Source of the DNA: Bordetella genomosp. 5
GTDB lineage: Bacteria; Pseudomonadota; Gammaproteobacteria; Burkholderiales; Burkholderiaceae_B
Assembly: GCF_002261475.1 (NCBI RefSeq)
Contig: NZ_NEVN01000004.1
Span: forward strand, 310,001-374,000
DNA: 64,000 nt
Direction: 5' to 3'
Below the pieces are notes generated by a model. It saw only the letters and a list, made by a program, of their open reading frames with translations. It did not search any database and had not been told where the DNA came from. A program made the position numbers and the translations under genes. Positions 30,890-39,549 of the stretch are shown here, piece after piece; positions within the stretch are counted from its first letter, which is position 1; every line of letters begins with the position of its first letter.

Positions 30890-31294
30890 ATGGCATACAG
30901 CACCAAGGTCCTGGACCACTACGAAAACCCCCGCAACGTGGGCTCGTTCGACAAGGGCGACGAGTCGATCGGCACCGGCATGGTCGGCGCGCCCGCCTGT
31001 GGCGACGTGATGAAGCTGCAGATCAAGGTGAGCGAATCGGGTGTCATCGAAGACGCGCGCTTCAAGACCTACGGCTGCGGTTCGGCGATTGCTTCGAGCT
31101 CGCTGGTCACCGAGTGGGTGAAGGGCAAGACGCTCGACGAAGCGCTCAACATCCGCAACACCCAGATCGCCGAAGAGCTGGCGCTGCCGCCCGTGAAGAT
31201 TCACTGCTCGATCCTCGCCGAAGACGCCATCAAGGCGGCGGTGCAGGATTACAAGACGAAGCACGGCGCCACCGAGGCCGTGGCGGCAGACTGA
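30890..31294 (+). CDS. iscU: Iron-sulfur cluster scaffold IscU
   Basis: Scaffold on which [2Fe-2S] clusters are built. Ligand cysteines are C37 in [10 protein letters not shown]63 in [11 protein letters not shown] and C106 in [11 protein letters not shown], with H105. The LPPVK motif recognised by the HscA chaperone is at residues 99-103. 134 residues, slightly longer than E. coli IscU through a [12 protein letters not shown] tail. It is one base from iscA. Confidence 0.98.
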   Translation: MAYSTKVLDHYENPRNVGSFDKGDESIGTGMVGAPACGDVMKLQIKVSESGVIEDARFKTYGCGSAIASSSLVTEWVKGKTLDEALNIRNTQIAEELALPPVKIHCSILAEDAIKAAVQDYKTKHGATEAVAAD

Positions 31295-31295
31295 C

Positions 31296-31619
31296 ATGGC
31301 CGTTACGCTGACCCAACAGGCGGCCAACCATATCGGCCGCTATCTGCAAAAGCGCGGCAAGGGTATCGGGCTGCGGCTGGGCGTGCGCACGACCGGGTGT
31401 TCCGGTATGGCGTACAAGCTCGAGTATGTCGATGAAGTGCAGGCCGAAGACCAGGTCTTCGAAAGTTTCGGCGTGAAGGTGTTCGTCGATCCGAAGAGCA
31501 TGCCCTACATCGACGGTACCGAGCTGGATTACGCCCGCGAAGGCCTCAACGAGGGCTTCAAGTTCCAGAACCCCAACGAGAAGGCGAGCTGCGGTTGCGG
31601 CGAGTCGTTCACGGTGTAA
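31296..31619 (+). CDS. iscA: Iron-sulfur carrier IscA
   Basis: A-type carrier protein that delivers clusters to target proteins. The three conserved cysteines are C35 (TTGCSGM), C99 and C101 (SCGCGESF at the C-terminus). 107 residues, identical in length to E. coli IscA. Its stop overlaps the hscB start (TAATG). Confidence 0.97.
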   Translation: MAVTLTQQAANHIGRYLQKRGKGIGLRLGVRTTGCSGMAYKLEYVDEVQAEDQVFESFGVKVFVDPKSMPYIDGTELDYAREGLNEGFKFQNPNEKASCGCGESFTV

Positions 31620-32131
31620 TGGCCGCGGACGACCATTTCAGCCTTTTCGGGCTGCCCGCGCGCTATGCACTCGACGACGCCGCGCTGGAGCAGGCGTGGC
31701 GCACGGTGGCCGCGCGGGTGCACCCCGATCGCTTTGCGACGGCCAGCGCACCCGAGCGGCGCGTCGCCATGCAGTGGGCCGCGCGCGCCAACGAAGCCTA
31801 CCGCCAGCTGCGCGACCCGCTGCTGCGCGCCCGCTATCTTTGCGAACAGGCCGGCATCGACCTGCAGACCGAGAGCAATACCGCCATGGACGCCGCATTT
31901 CTGATGCAGCAGATGGAGTGGCGCGAGATGCTCGACGATGCGCGTCACGATCCCAAGGTCGCGGCGGCGCTCGAAGCCGAACTGAGCGAGGCCCGCGCGC
32001 AGATGCGCGCGACGCTCACCGACCTGCTCGACGAGAAGCGCGACTACGCGGCTGCCGGTGTGCGGGTGCGTGAATGGATGTTCATCGAGAAAATCGCCCA
32101 GGAGCTGGCTGCCGCGCGCCCGCTCGCTTGA
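31619..32131 (+). CDS. hscB: Co-chaperone HscB (J-domain)
   Basis: J-domain protein that brings loaded IscU to HscA and stimulates its ATPase. The HPD motif is at residues 35-37 (ARVHPDRF). The J-domain occupies residues 6-75 (YRQLRDPLLRARYLCEQAG). The C-terminal helical bundle contains MQQMEWREML and a VREWMFIEKIAQEL ending. The ATG at 31619 overlaps the iscA stop, giving 170 residues; longer starts would run through iscA. No N-terminal cysteine domain. Confidence 0.95.
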   Translation: MAADDHFSLFGLPARYALDDAALEQAWRTVAARVHPDRFATASAPERRVAMQWAARANEAYRQLRDPLLRARYLCEQAGIDLQTESNTAMDAAFLMQQMEWREMLDDARHDPKVAAALEAELSEARAQMRATLTDLLDEKRDYAAAGVRVREWMFIEKIAQELAAARPLA

Positions 32132-32206
32132 GGCACGTGCCCGTCCGGATGCGTGCCGCCAGCGCGGCGGCCGATCCGGGCCGGCCTCAACCTTTTGCAC
32201 AGAACC

Positions 32207-34069
32207 ATGGCTTTATTGCAGATTTCAGAACCGGGTGAGTCGCCCGCGCCGCATCAGCGCAAGCTGGCGGTGGGCATCGACCTGGGTACGACCAATTCGC
32301 TCGTGGCGTCGGTGCGCAGCAGCGTGGCCGAAGTGCTCCTGGACGAAGCCGGCCACGCGCTGCTGCCGTCCGCCGTGCACTACCGCGAGGATGGCGGTGC
32401 GACGACCGGCCGCGCCGCGTTGCCGCAACAAACTCAGGATCCGCAGAACACGATCGTCTCGTTCAAGCGCTTCATGGGCCGCTCGGCGGCCGACGCGCGC
32501 GCCAGCGGCGCGCCGTACGAGTTTGTCGACGCGCCGGGCATGGTGCGCCTGCGGACGCGCCAGGGCGACCTGAGCCCGGTGGAAGTGTCGGCACAGATTC
32601 TGGCGGTGCTGCGTCAGCGCGCCGAAGACGTGCTGGGCGATGACCTCGTGGGCGCCGTGATCACGGTGCCCGCCTATTTCGACGATGCCCAGCGGCAGGC
32701 CACGCGCGACGCCGCGCGGCTGGCCGGTCTGAACGTGCTGCGCCTGCTCAACGAACCCACGGCGGCCGCGATCGCCTACGGCCTGGATCAGGCGGCCGAG
32801 GGTGTCTACGCCGTTTACGATCTTGGCGGTGGCACGTTCGACATTTCGATTCTGCGTCTCACCAAGGGCGTGTTCGAGGTGATCGCCACCGGCGGTGACA
32901 CGGCGCTGGGCGGGGACGATTTCGATTCGCTGATCGCGGCGCAGGTGGTCCAGACGCAATCGCTGGGCGAGCTGTCGCTGGGTGAGCGCCGCGCGCTGCT
33001 CGTGGCGGCACGCCAGGCCCGCGAAGCCCTGACCGACAGCGAGGAGGCCACGCTCGCGTTCAACCGCGCGGATGGCACCTCCGTCACGCAGGTTCTGTCG
33101 CGCGGGCAGTTCGACGCCTGGGCGCAGCCCCTGGTTGCCCGCACGCTCGACGCCGCGCGCCGCGCGCTGCGCGATGCGAATCTCTCGGTGAGCGATGTGC
33201 AGGGCGTGGTCATGGTGGGCGGCGCGACGCGCATGCCCGTGATCCGTCAGGCTGTCGGTGCGTTGTTCGGCACCGAACCGCTCGTCAACCTGGATCCCGA
33301 TCAGGTCGTGGCGCTGGGCGCCGCGCTGCAGGCCAACCTGCTGGCGGGCAACCGCGCGCCCGGCGAAGACTGGCTGCTGCTTGACGTGACGCCGCTGTCG
33401 CTGGGTCTCGAGACCATGGGCGGGCTGGTGGAGCGGGTGATCCCGCGCAACAGCACGATCCCGGTGGCACGCGCGCAGGAGTTCACGACGTTCAAGGACG
33501 GCCAGAGCGCGATGAGCGTGCACGTGGTGCAGGGCGAGCGCGACCTGGTGTCCGATTGCCGTTCGCTGGCGCGCTTCGAACTGCGCGGCATTCCGCCGAT
33601 GGTGGCGGGCGCGGCGCGTATCCGTGTGACCTTCCAGGTGGATGCCGACGGGTTGCTGAGCGTCACCGCTCGCGAGCAGAGCACGGGTATCGAGGCCGCC
33701 GTGACGGTGAAGCCCTCTTATGGTCTCTCGGATGACGAGATCACCCGCATGCTGTCCGAAGGCGTGTCGCAGGCGGACGCCGATGCGCGCGCACGCATGC
33801 TGCGCGAACAGCAGGTCGAAGCCCGCCAGCTGGTCGAGTCCGTTGGCGCGGCGCTGGCCGCCGACGGCGATCTGCTGGACGCCGACGAACGTGCGCGGGT
33901 GGACGCCGCCCTCGCCGACGCCGCCGCCGCGCGCGATGCCCCCGACGTGGACGCCGTGCGCGCCGCGGTACAAGCCCTTTCCGATGCGACCGAGGATTTC
34001 GCCGCCCGCCGTATGGATCGCAGCATCCGTAACGCGCTCGCCGGCCGCAAACTCGACGAACTCGCCTGA
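32207..34069 (+). CDS. hscA: Hsp70-type chaperone HscA
   Basis: Specialised Hsp70 that releases clusters from IscU. The nucleotide-binding domain starts [17 protein letters not shown], with [35 protein letters not shown] and [14 protein letters not shown]. The substrate-binding domain begins [17 protein letters not shown]. The ATG at 32207 gives 620 residues, close to the 616 of E. coli HscA. fdx follows after 8 bases. The gap to hscB (75 bases) shows no terminator. Confidence 0.97.
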   Translation: MALLQISEPGESPAPHQRKLAVGIDLGTTNSLVASVRSSVAEVLLDEAGHALLPSAVHYREDGGATTGRAALPQQTQDPQNTIVSFKRFMGRSAADARASGAPYEFVDAPGMVRLRTRQGDLSPVEVSAQILAVLRQRAEDVLGDDLVGAVITVPAYFDDAQRQATRDAARLAGLNVLRLLNEPTAAAIAYGLDQAAEGVYAVYDLGGGTFDISILRLTKGVFEVIATGGDTALGGDDFDSLIAAQVVQTQSLGELSLGERRALLVAARQAREALTDSEEATLAFNRADGTSVTQVLSRGQFDAWAQPLVARTLDAARRALRDANLSVSDVQGVVMVGGATRMPVIRQAVGALFGTEPLVNLDPDQVVALGAALQANLLAGNRAPGEDWLLLDVTPLSLGLETMGGLVERVIPRNSTIPVARAQEFTTFKDGQSAMSVHVVQGERDLVSDCRSLARFELRGIPPMVAGAARIRVTFQVDADGLLSVTAREQSTGIEAAVTVKPSYGLSDDEITRMLSEGVSQADADARARMLREQQVEARQLVESVGAALAADGDLLDADERARVDAALADAAAARDAPDVDAVRAAVQALSDATEDFAARRMDRSIRNALAGRKLDELA

Positions 34070-34077
34070 TATCCGTT

Positions 34078-34419
34078 ATGCCTAAACTGACCGTATTGCC
34101 CCATCCCGAGATTTGCCCCGCAGGCGCCGTCATCGATGACGCGCCGGTGGGCGCGTCGATCTGTCGCGTGCTGCTGGATCACGATATCGACATCGATCAC
34201 GCGTGTGAGCTCTCTTGTGCCTGCACCACGTGTCACGTCATCGTGCGCCAGGGCTTCAGCTCGCTCGAAGACGCGACCGATTCCGAAGAGGATCTGCTGG
34301 ACAAGGCCTGGGGCCTGACCTCGACCTCGCGTCTGTCGTGCCAGGCCCTCATCGCCGATGCCGATCTGACCGTGGAAATCCCGAAGTACACGATCAATCA
34401 CGCCAAGGAAGATCACTGA
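34078..34419 (+). CDS. fdx: ISC-type [2Fe-2S] ferredoxin
   Basis: Electron donor for cluster assembly. Cluster cysteines are C43, C49, C52 and C88 (CELSCACTTCHVIV and SRLSCQA), matching the C-x5-C-x2-C...C pattern of adrenodoxin-type ferredoxins; the additional C47 is also found in E. coli Fdx. 113 residues, soluble, acidic. It is followed one base later by iscX. Confidence 0.97.
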   Translation: MPKLTVLPHPEICPAGAVIDDAPVGASICRVLLDHDIDIDHACELSCACTTCHVIVRQGFSSLEDATDSEEDLLDKAWGLTSTSRLSCQALIADADLTVEIPKYTINHAKEDH

Positions 34420-34420
34420 C

Positions 34421-34615
34421 ATGAAGTGGGTCGACACTTACGAGATTGCCACGGCGCTGGCCGATACCTATCCCGACGTGGATCCCACGACGGTGCGCTT
34501 CACGCAGCTGCGCGCGTGGGTGCTCGAGCTGCCGGGTTTCGACGATGATCCCGCCCACAGCGGCGAGAAGATCCTCGAAGCCATTCAGCAGGCCTGGATC
34601 GACGAAGCCGACTGA
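34421..34615 (+). CDS. iscX: IscX (YfhJ), regulator of IscS
   Basis: Small acidic protein that binds IscS and tunes cluster assembly in an iron-dependent way. 64 residues starting MKWVDTYEIATALADTYPDV, with TVRFTQLRAWVLELPGFDDD in the middle and an EAIQQAWIDEAD end, all family hallmarks. Last gene of the isc operon; a terminator follows after 20 bases. Confidence 0.96.
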   Translation: MKWVDTYEIATALADTYPDVDPTTVRFTQLRAWVLELPGFDDDPAHSGEKILEAIQQAWIDEAD

Positions 34616-34635
34616 GTGCAGGGCGTCTGACCCCG

Positions 34636-34659
34636 AACCCCGCTGCGTGCGGGGTTTCT
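34636..34659 (+). terminator. Rho-independent terminator of the isc operon
   Basis: AACCCCGC / GCGGGGTT stem on a 5-base loop followed by TCTTG. Confidence 0.85.
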
Positions 34660-34815
34660 TGTATGCGGCGCGGGCGTGCGGGCTGCGCCTTCCCGCATTG
34701 CGGGAGCGGGGCGCCTGCGCACACTGTCATCGGCCAAGCGGTATCATCGGCAGGCACGCAATCGCGCGTGCAACCGTGCGGCCCGGCGCTGGCCCCTTGA
34801 TATCGTGCACTGTCC

Positions 34816-35703
34816 ATGACCGCTCCCCGACTGCGCTTTGGCCTCGCGGCCAACCGACTCCACCATGAAACGCCCGACGCGGCGCTTTTCACCTGGCTGC
34901 GCGCGTCTTCGGCCACCATCCGCGAAATGGGCATCCAGCTCCACACGGTCGGCCGCACGCACGATGCCATCGTGCGCGAGGGCATGCTGCAGGGTTACAA
35001 CGGCCTGATCCGTTACCCCTACGGCCGCGAGGGCGGACTGATGAAGCTGGTGGCCCGCGTGACCGAAGGGCGCGACGGCGAAGCGCCGTTCGACGGTGCG
35101 ATCTATCTGATCGACCCGGTCGACCCGTCGTCGATCTTTCCCGAGGCGCTTGCGCTCAAGCGCCAGTGCATCACGCATGGTCGTCCGTTCATCTCGACAC
35201 TGGCCGGCGCCATCGAATGGATCGAGGTCGAGCGCGTGCTCGCGGGGCTCGCGCCGGATCCGGCCTTGTCACGCAATTTCGATTTCACCGGCCAGACGCT
35301 CGCGCTGATCGCGCACGATGCGCTCAAAGACGAGATGGTTGCGTTCGCGGACGAGTACTTCGACGTGCTGTCGCAGTTCTCGCGGCGTGTGGCGACCGGC
35401 ACGACGGGCGGCCGCTTGAACGAGCTGGCGTGGTCGCGCGGCTGGCCGCAGGACAAGCCCTGGGTGCACCGCTACCTGAGCGGCCCGCTGGGCGGGGATG
35501 CGCAGATTGCCGAGCTCGTGCTCGAACACCAGTGCCAGCGCGTGATCTTTTTCGAGGATCCGCACGTGGCGCGTCAGCACGAAGCGGACATCCAGCTGCT
35601 GGAGCGTGCGGTGCGTGTGGTGACGGGCTCCGCCGCGTGCGCCACCTCGCCTACGGTGGCGCGCCGCTGGGCCGGCGCCGTGCGCGCCCGCGCGGCGGCC
35701 TGA
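34816..35703 (+). CDS. Methylglyoxal synthase-like protein with a degenerate second MGS-fold domain
   Basis: 295 residues, about twice the size of E. coli MgsA (152). The C-terminal half (about 162-288) matches methylglyoxal synthase, which turns dihydroxyacetone phosphate into methylglyoxal. It has D168 (LIAHDALK), the phosphate loop TGTTGGRL at 194-201, and D228 (SGPLGGDAQIAEL). D248, H255 and D258 have the same spacing as E. coli D91, H98 and D101. The N-terminal half (7-135) has the same strand-loop order: TVGRTHDAI in place of the phosphate loop, YPYGREGGLMKLV in place of GPLGGD and YLIDPVDPSSIFPEAL in place of the DP...H..D segment. The catalytic residues are absent there. I infer an internal duplication with one inactive copy. 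It stands alone after the isc terminator. Confidence 0.8.
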   Translation: MTAPRLRFGLAANRLHHETPDAALFTWLRASSATIREMGIQLHTVGRTHDAIVREGMLQGYNGLIRYPYGREGGLMKLVARVTEGRDGEAPFDGAIYLIDPVDPSSIFPEALALKRQCITHGRPFISTLAGAIEWIEVERVLAGLAPDPALSRNFDFTGQTLALIAHDALKDEMVAFADEYFDVLSQFSRRVATGTTGGRLNELAWSRGWPQDKPWVHRYLSGPLGGDAQIAELVLEHQCQRVIFFEDPHVARQHEADIQLLERAVRVVTGSAACATSPTVARRWAGAVRARAAA

Positions 35704-35739
35704 TGCCTCGCTTGCGCGGCCTGCCGGCCGTGCGCGCCT

Positions 35740-36540
35740 TTACTGCCCCGTAAAACGCGCGGGCCTTTTTTCGCGGAACGCACGCACGCCTTCCGCGAAG
35801 TCCGCGCTGCCCGCATTGGCCAGAAAGCATGCCGATTCATCGCCGAGCTGGGTTTCGAGCGGCGTGAGCGCGGCCTGACGCAATAGGCGCTTGAGCCCGG
35901 CGATGCTGGCCGGCGCGTGCAATGCCAGCGTGCGGGCGTAGTCGCCCACGGGATCGCCGTCGGTGGCATCGTAGACCTGGTTGATCAGCCCGGATTGCAG
36001 GGCGCGACTGGCGTCGATCGGTTCGGTGCGCAGCAACAACTCCATCGCGCGCCGCCGGCCGACCAGTCGTACCAGCGCGTGCGTCATGCCGGCGTCGGGC
36101 GTGGCGCCGAGTTTGAGATAGGCGGTCGCGAAGCGCGCATCTTCGGTGGCCCACGCGAGGTCGCAGCCCAGCGCGAGCGACAGCCCCGCGCCCGCGGCCA
36201 CGCCATGCACGTCGGCCAGCCAGATCTTGTCCATGCGCGCGATGTGGGCGACGAAATCATTGAGCGGAACGAATAACGCCTGCAGCGTGGCGCGGATGCG
36301 TGCTGCGTCGCCCTCGAACATGCCGATGTCGCCACCGGCGCAGAACACCTTGCCCGCGCCGCGGAGGATCACGACGCGGATGCGAGGCTGCGCGGCGATC
36401 TGATCCGCGGCGCGCTGCAGCTCGCGGCCCATTTCGACGTCGATGGCGTTGAGCGCGGCGGCCCGGTCGAGCGTGAGCGTGGCGCACGCGTCGTCGGTAT
36501 CGAGCCGCAGGGTCTGGAACTGCGTATCAGCATGGTCCAT
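35740..36540 (-). CDS. Enoyl-CoA hydratase/isomerase (crotonase) family protein
   Basis: Crotonase-fold acyl-CoA enzyme of 266 residues. The oxyanion-hole segments are [10 protein letters not shown] near residue 68 and [19 protein letters not shown] near 110. At the usual catalytic position the sequence reads [15 protein letters not shown], with an aspartate as in PaaG-type isomerases, so isomerase rather than plain hydratase activity is possible. The C-terminal [19 protein letters not shown] is typical. It is divergent from the importer/ligase/thiolase operon, and a candidate TetR operator lies in the shared gap, so it probably acts on the same acyl-CoA. Confidence 0.9.
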   Translation of the reverse strand: MDHADTQFQTLRLDTDDACATLTLDRAAALNAIDVEMGRELQRAADQIAAQPRIRVVILRGAGKVFCAGGDIGMFEGDAARIRATLQALFVPLNDFVAHIARMDKIWLADVHGVAAGAGLSLALGCDLAWATEDARFATAYLKLGATPDAGMTHALVRLVGRRRAMELLLRTEPIDASRALQSGLINQVYDATDGDPVGDYARTLALHAPASIAGLKRLLRQAALTPLETQLGDESACFLANAGSADFAEGVRAFREKRPARFTGQ

Positions 36541-36603
36541 GAAGGTCTCCGTTTCGGGTAAGTACCTACTGTTCGAGCCAAAAACCGGAATGCTATGTTC
36601 GCA

Positions 36604-36621
36604 ACCAAGCGCTTGCTCGGT
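36604..36621 (+). promoter_or_regulatory. Candidate TetR-family operator in the divergent promoter region
   Basis: ACCAAGCGCTTGCTCGGT is an 18-bp dyad of the form ACC-N-AGC-N4-GCT-N-GGT (six of nine position pairs match). It lies between the start of the crotonase gene (36540) and that of livG (36762). Palindromes of this size are usual for TetR repressors of acyl-CoA pathways, and a TetR gene ends the rightward operon. Confidence 0.6.
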
Positions 36622-36761
36622 CCTACGCCGGGTTAGCGTACCGCATCCCCGCTCGTCGCGGACAGGCGCAGCGACATCGCCGCGCAGGTCTCAGGGGGAT
36701 TCGCCACGCAGCACTTCGCAGTACCGCAGTCGCAGTACATAAAAAAGCGAGGAGACAGCAG

Positions 36762-37585
36762 GTGGATCGTATCGAGCCAGACCCGTTGCTGCGGGTCGAA
36801 GGGGTGACGCTCGCCTTCGGCGGCGTGAAGGCACTGTCCGGCGTGGGCTTCGACGTGCGGGCGGGCACCATCACCACGGTCATCGGGCCCAACGGCGCGG
36901 GCAAGACCTCGCTGTTCAACACCATTTCCGGCTTCTATCGCCCGAGCGTCGGGCGCATTCACTTCGCCGGACAGGACATCTCCCGTGTGAGCGCGCCGGT
37001 GCGTGCACGCCTGGGTCTGGCGCGCACGTTCCAGAACATCGCGTTGTCCGCGGCATGACGGTGCTGGACAACATCAAGCTCGGCCGTCATGCGCACCTGC
37101 GCACCAATGTGCTCGATGCCCTGATCTATGCCGGACGCGCGCGCCGCGAAGAGCTGGCGCTGCGGGCCGAGATCGAGTCGCGCATCATCGACTTTCTGGA
37201 GATCGACCACATCCGCAATCTCCCGGTGGCGTCGCTTCCCTATGGCCTGCAAAAGCGCGTGGAGCTGGCGCGGGCCCTGGCCATGCAGCCGCGCATCCTG
37301 ATGCTGGACGAGCCGGTGGCCGGCATGAATCGCGAAGAGACCGAGGACATGGCGCGCTTCATTCTCGACGCGCGCGCCGAGTGGGGGCTGACGGTGCTCA
37401 TGGTCGAGCACGACATGGGCATGGTCATGGACCTCTCGGACCACGTGGTGGTGCTCAACTTCGGCCAGGTGATCGCGAGCGGTACGCCGCAGGCCGTGCA
37501 GGCCGATCCGGACGTGATCAAGGCGTATCTCGGCACCGGCGACGTCGGCGACCTGCGTGCCCGGTTGCGCGCGGAGGCGGCCTGA
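36762..37585 (+). pseudogene. livG: Branched-chain-type ABC importer ATPase LivG, frameshifted
   Basis: ATP-binding subunit of a HAAT-family importer, split into two frames. The first (36762-37058) carries the Walker A GPNGAGKTS and stops soon after RTFQNIALSAA. The second (from 37055) begins MTVLDNIKLGRH and carries the signature region SLPYGLQKRVELARAL, Walker B ILMLDEPVAGMN and switch histidine VEHDMGMV. LivG proteins normally read QNIALFRGMTVLDN here. Restoring one T at about 37047 (TTGTTCCGC for TTGTCCGC) rebuilds that exact sequence. So a single-base deletion, or a base-call error, breaks the gene. The stop and downstream start overlap (GCATGACG), which might allow reinitiation. livH overlaps the 3' end by one base. 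Confidence 0.88.
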
Positions 37586-38463
37586 TGGATGCGCTGTTTC
37601 TCTTCGAGGTGAGTCTTGCCGGTCTGGGCGCAGGCGGCCTGTACGCGCTGGCCGGCCTCGCATTCGTGATCGTCTACAAGGCGACGCGGGTGGTGAACAT
37701 CGCGATCGGCGAGTTCCTCATGATGGGCGCGTATCTCTTCTACGCCTTCGCGGCCGATCTGCAATGGCCCATCTGGGCGGCGGTGACCGCGGCCTTGCTG
37801 GCTTCCGGCCTGCTGGGTGCGCTGGTCGAGCGCGTCGCGATCCGGCCGATGCTGGGCGAGTCGCCGATCTCGATCTTCATGATCACGGTGGGGCTGGCGT
37901 CGATTTTGGTGGGCGTGGTGGAGCTGGTCTGGACAGCGGATCAGCGCCGGCTGCCGGAGTTCATGCCGCGCGCGCCCGTGATGATCGGTGAAGCCTTCGT
38001 GGCGTCCAAGGTGTTCTACGGCTTCCTGGTCGCGGTGGTGCTGTCGGCGCTGGCCCTGGCCGTGTTCCGCTACTGGCGCGGGGGCGTGGCGCTGCGCGCG
38101 ACCGCTTCGGATCAGGGGGCGGCGTATGCGATGGGCATCAACGTGCCGCGCGTCTTTTCCCTGGCGTGGGCGGCGGCGGGTGTGCTGGCCGCCGTGGCCG
38201 GGATCGTGGTGGGCGCCATCGGTGGTATCTCTTCCTCGATGGGCACGTTCGGGCTGTCGGTGCTCGTCGTGGTGATCGTGGGCGGGCTGGACAGCGTGGC
38301 CGGGGCGCTGCTGGCCGGGGTGTTCGTCGGCCTGCTCGAATCCTGGGCAGGCGCCTACCTCGGCGGCGAGTACAAGCTGCTCGCGACCTTTGTCGTGCTC
38401 GTAGTGGCGCTGATGATCCGGCCATACGGGCTGTTCGGCACCCGCGACATCGAGAGGCTCTAG
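37585..38463 (+). CDS. livH: Branched-chain-type ABC importer permease LivH
   Basis: Inner-membrane permease of 292 residues with about eight hydrophobic helices. The start LFEVSLAGLGAGGLYALAGL and FVIVYKATRVVNIAIGEFLM carry the LivH signature, in which the N-A-x-G-E/Q-F motif follows helix two. Other segments are AVTAALLASGLLGALV and FGLSVLVVVIVGGLDSVAGA. The ATG at 37585 overlaps the livG stop (TGATG). It pairs with LivM and would use LivG and LivF for energy. Confidence 0.93.
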   Translation: MDALFLFEVSLAGLGAGGLYALAGLAFVIVYKATRVVNIAIGEFLMMGAYLFYAFAADLQWPIWAAVTAALLASGLLGALVERVAIRPMLGESPISIFMITVGLASILVGVVELVWTADQRRLPEFMPRAPVMIGEAFVASKVFYGFLVAVVLSALALAVFRYWRGGVALRATASDQGAAYAMGINVPRVFSLAWAAAGVLAAVAGIVVGAIGGISSSMGTFGLSVLVVVIVGGLDSVAGALLAGVFVGLLESWAGAYLGGEYKLLATFVVLVVALMIRPYGLFGTRDIERL

Positions 38464-38464
38464 C

Positions 38465-39502
38465 ATGCGCATCGCCACGGCCAAGACCAGCTACGCCGCC
38501 GACCAGGCGCTCTTCGACAGCCGCACGCAGCACGTCTGGCTGTGCCTGCTCGCGCTCGCCCTGATCGGCTTTCCGTTCTTCGCCAATGCCTATTGGCTCT
38601 ATCTGGCCTGCCTGGTCGCGATCCACATCATCAGCGCGATGGGCCTGAACCTGTTGACGGGCTACACCGGCCTGGTGAGTCTGGGGCAGGCGGCGTTCAT
38701 GGGCCTGGGCGCCTACACCGTCGCCGTGTTGCAGACTCGGTTCGGACTGCCATTCTGGATCACGCTGCCCGCGGCCGGCGTGGTGGCCATGCTGGGCGGC
38801 GTGCTGGTCGGCATTCCCTCGCTGCGGGTCAAGGGCCTGTATCTCGCCATCGTGACCATCGCGGCGTCCTTCATCGCGCACTTTTTGTTCGCCAACCTGA
38901 GTTTCACGGGCGGGACGGCCGGCCTGCAGGTCGCGCCGGCGCGTGCGCTGGGCATCGATCTGGACACCTCGTTTCGCATTTATTGGCTCATCGTGCCGAT
39001 CATGGTGCTGATGCTGCTGGGCGCCGCGAATCTGTTCCGCACGCGCATCGGACGTGCGTTCATCGCGATCCGCGACCGCGACATTTCGGCCGAGGTGCTG
39101 GGCATCGACCTGCTGCGCTACAAGCTGCTGTCTTTCGGGCTGTCCTCGTTCTACGCCGGCGTGGCGGGCGGGCTGTGGGCGTACTTCTTTCGCGTGGTCA
39201 CGCCGGAGAGCTTTCCGCTCATCCTGTCGATCTTCTACCTGGCGGCGATCATCGTCGGCGGCATGGGCTCGGTGCTCGGAACCATCCTGGGCGCGGCCTT
39301 CATGGCCATGGTGCCCGAAGTGCTCAAGCTGATCGTGGGCTGGCTGCCGTTGGGCGGCGATGCGCTGAGCCTGCTGTCGCCGGTGCGCACCATCGTGTTC
39401 GGTGCCCTCATCGTCGGCTTCCTGATTTTCGAACCGCACGGGCTCGCCGAGATGTGGCGGCGCGTACGGCGCTTCTTCCATTTGTGGCCGTTCAGGACCT
39501 GA
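38465..39502 (+). CDS. livM: Branched-chain-type ABC importer permease LivM
   Basis: Second permease, 345 residues with about nine to ten membrane helices. Diagnostic segments are AMGLNLLTGYTGLVSLGQAA, GIPSLRVKGLYLAIVTIA, RDRDISAEVLGIDLLRYKLL and IIVGGMGSVLGTILGAAFM. It starts one base after livH stops. The C-terminus ends with FEPHGLAEMWRRVRRFF, usual for LivM. Confidence 0.94.
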   Translation: MRIATAKTSYAADQALFDSRTQHVWLCLLALALIGFPFFANAYWLYLACLVAIHIISAMGLNLLTGYTGLVSLGQAAFMGLGAYTVAVLQTRFGLPFWITLPAAGVVAMLGGVLVGIPSLRVKGLYLAIVTIAASFIAHFLFANLSFTGGTAGLQVAPARALGIDLDTSFRIYWLIVPIMVLMLLGAANLFRTRIGRAFIAIRDRDISAEVLGIDLLRYKLLSFGLSSFYAGVAGGLWAYFFRVVTPESFPLILSIFYLAAIIVGGMGSVLGTILGAAFMAMVPEVLKLIVGWLPLGGDALSLLSPVRTIVFGALIVGFLIFEPHGLAEMWRRVRRFFHLWPFRT

Positions 39503-39549
39503 GCCGGCGCCAAGCCGGCCAGATGACAACACCCAAGAGGAGACACACC

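Noticed and set aside
36762-37058. A stand-alone 98-residue ATP-binding protein
   Set aside because: It is the truncated first half of livG; its last residues SAA arise from the frameshift.
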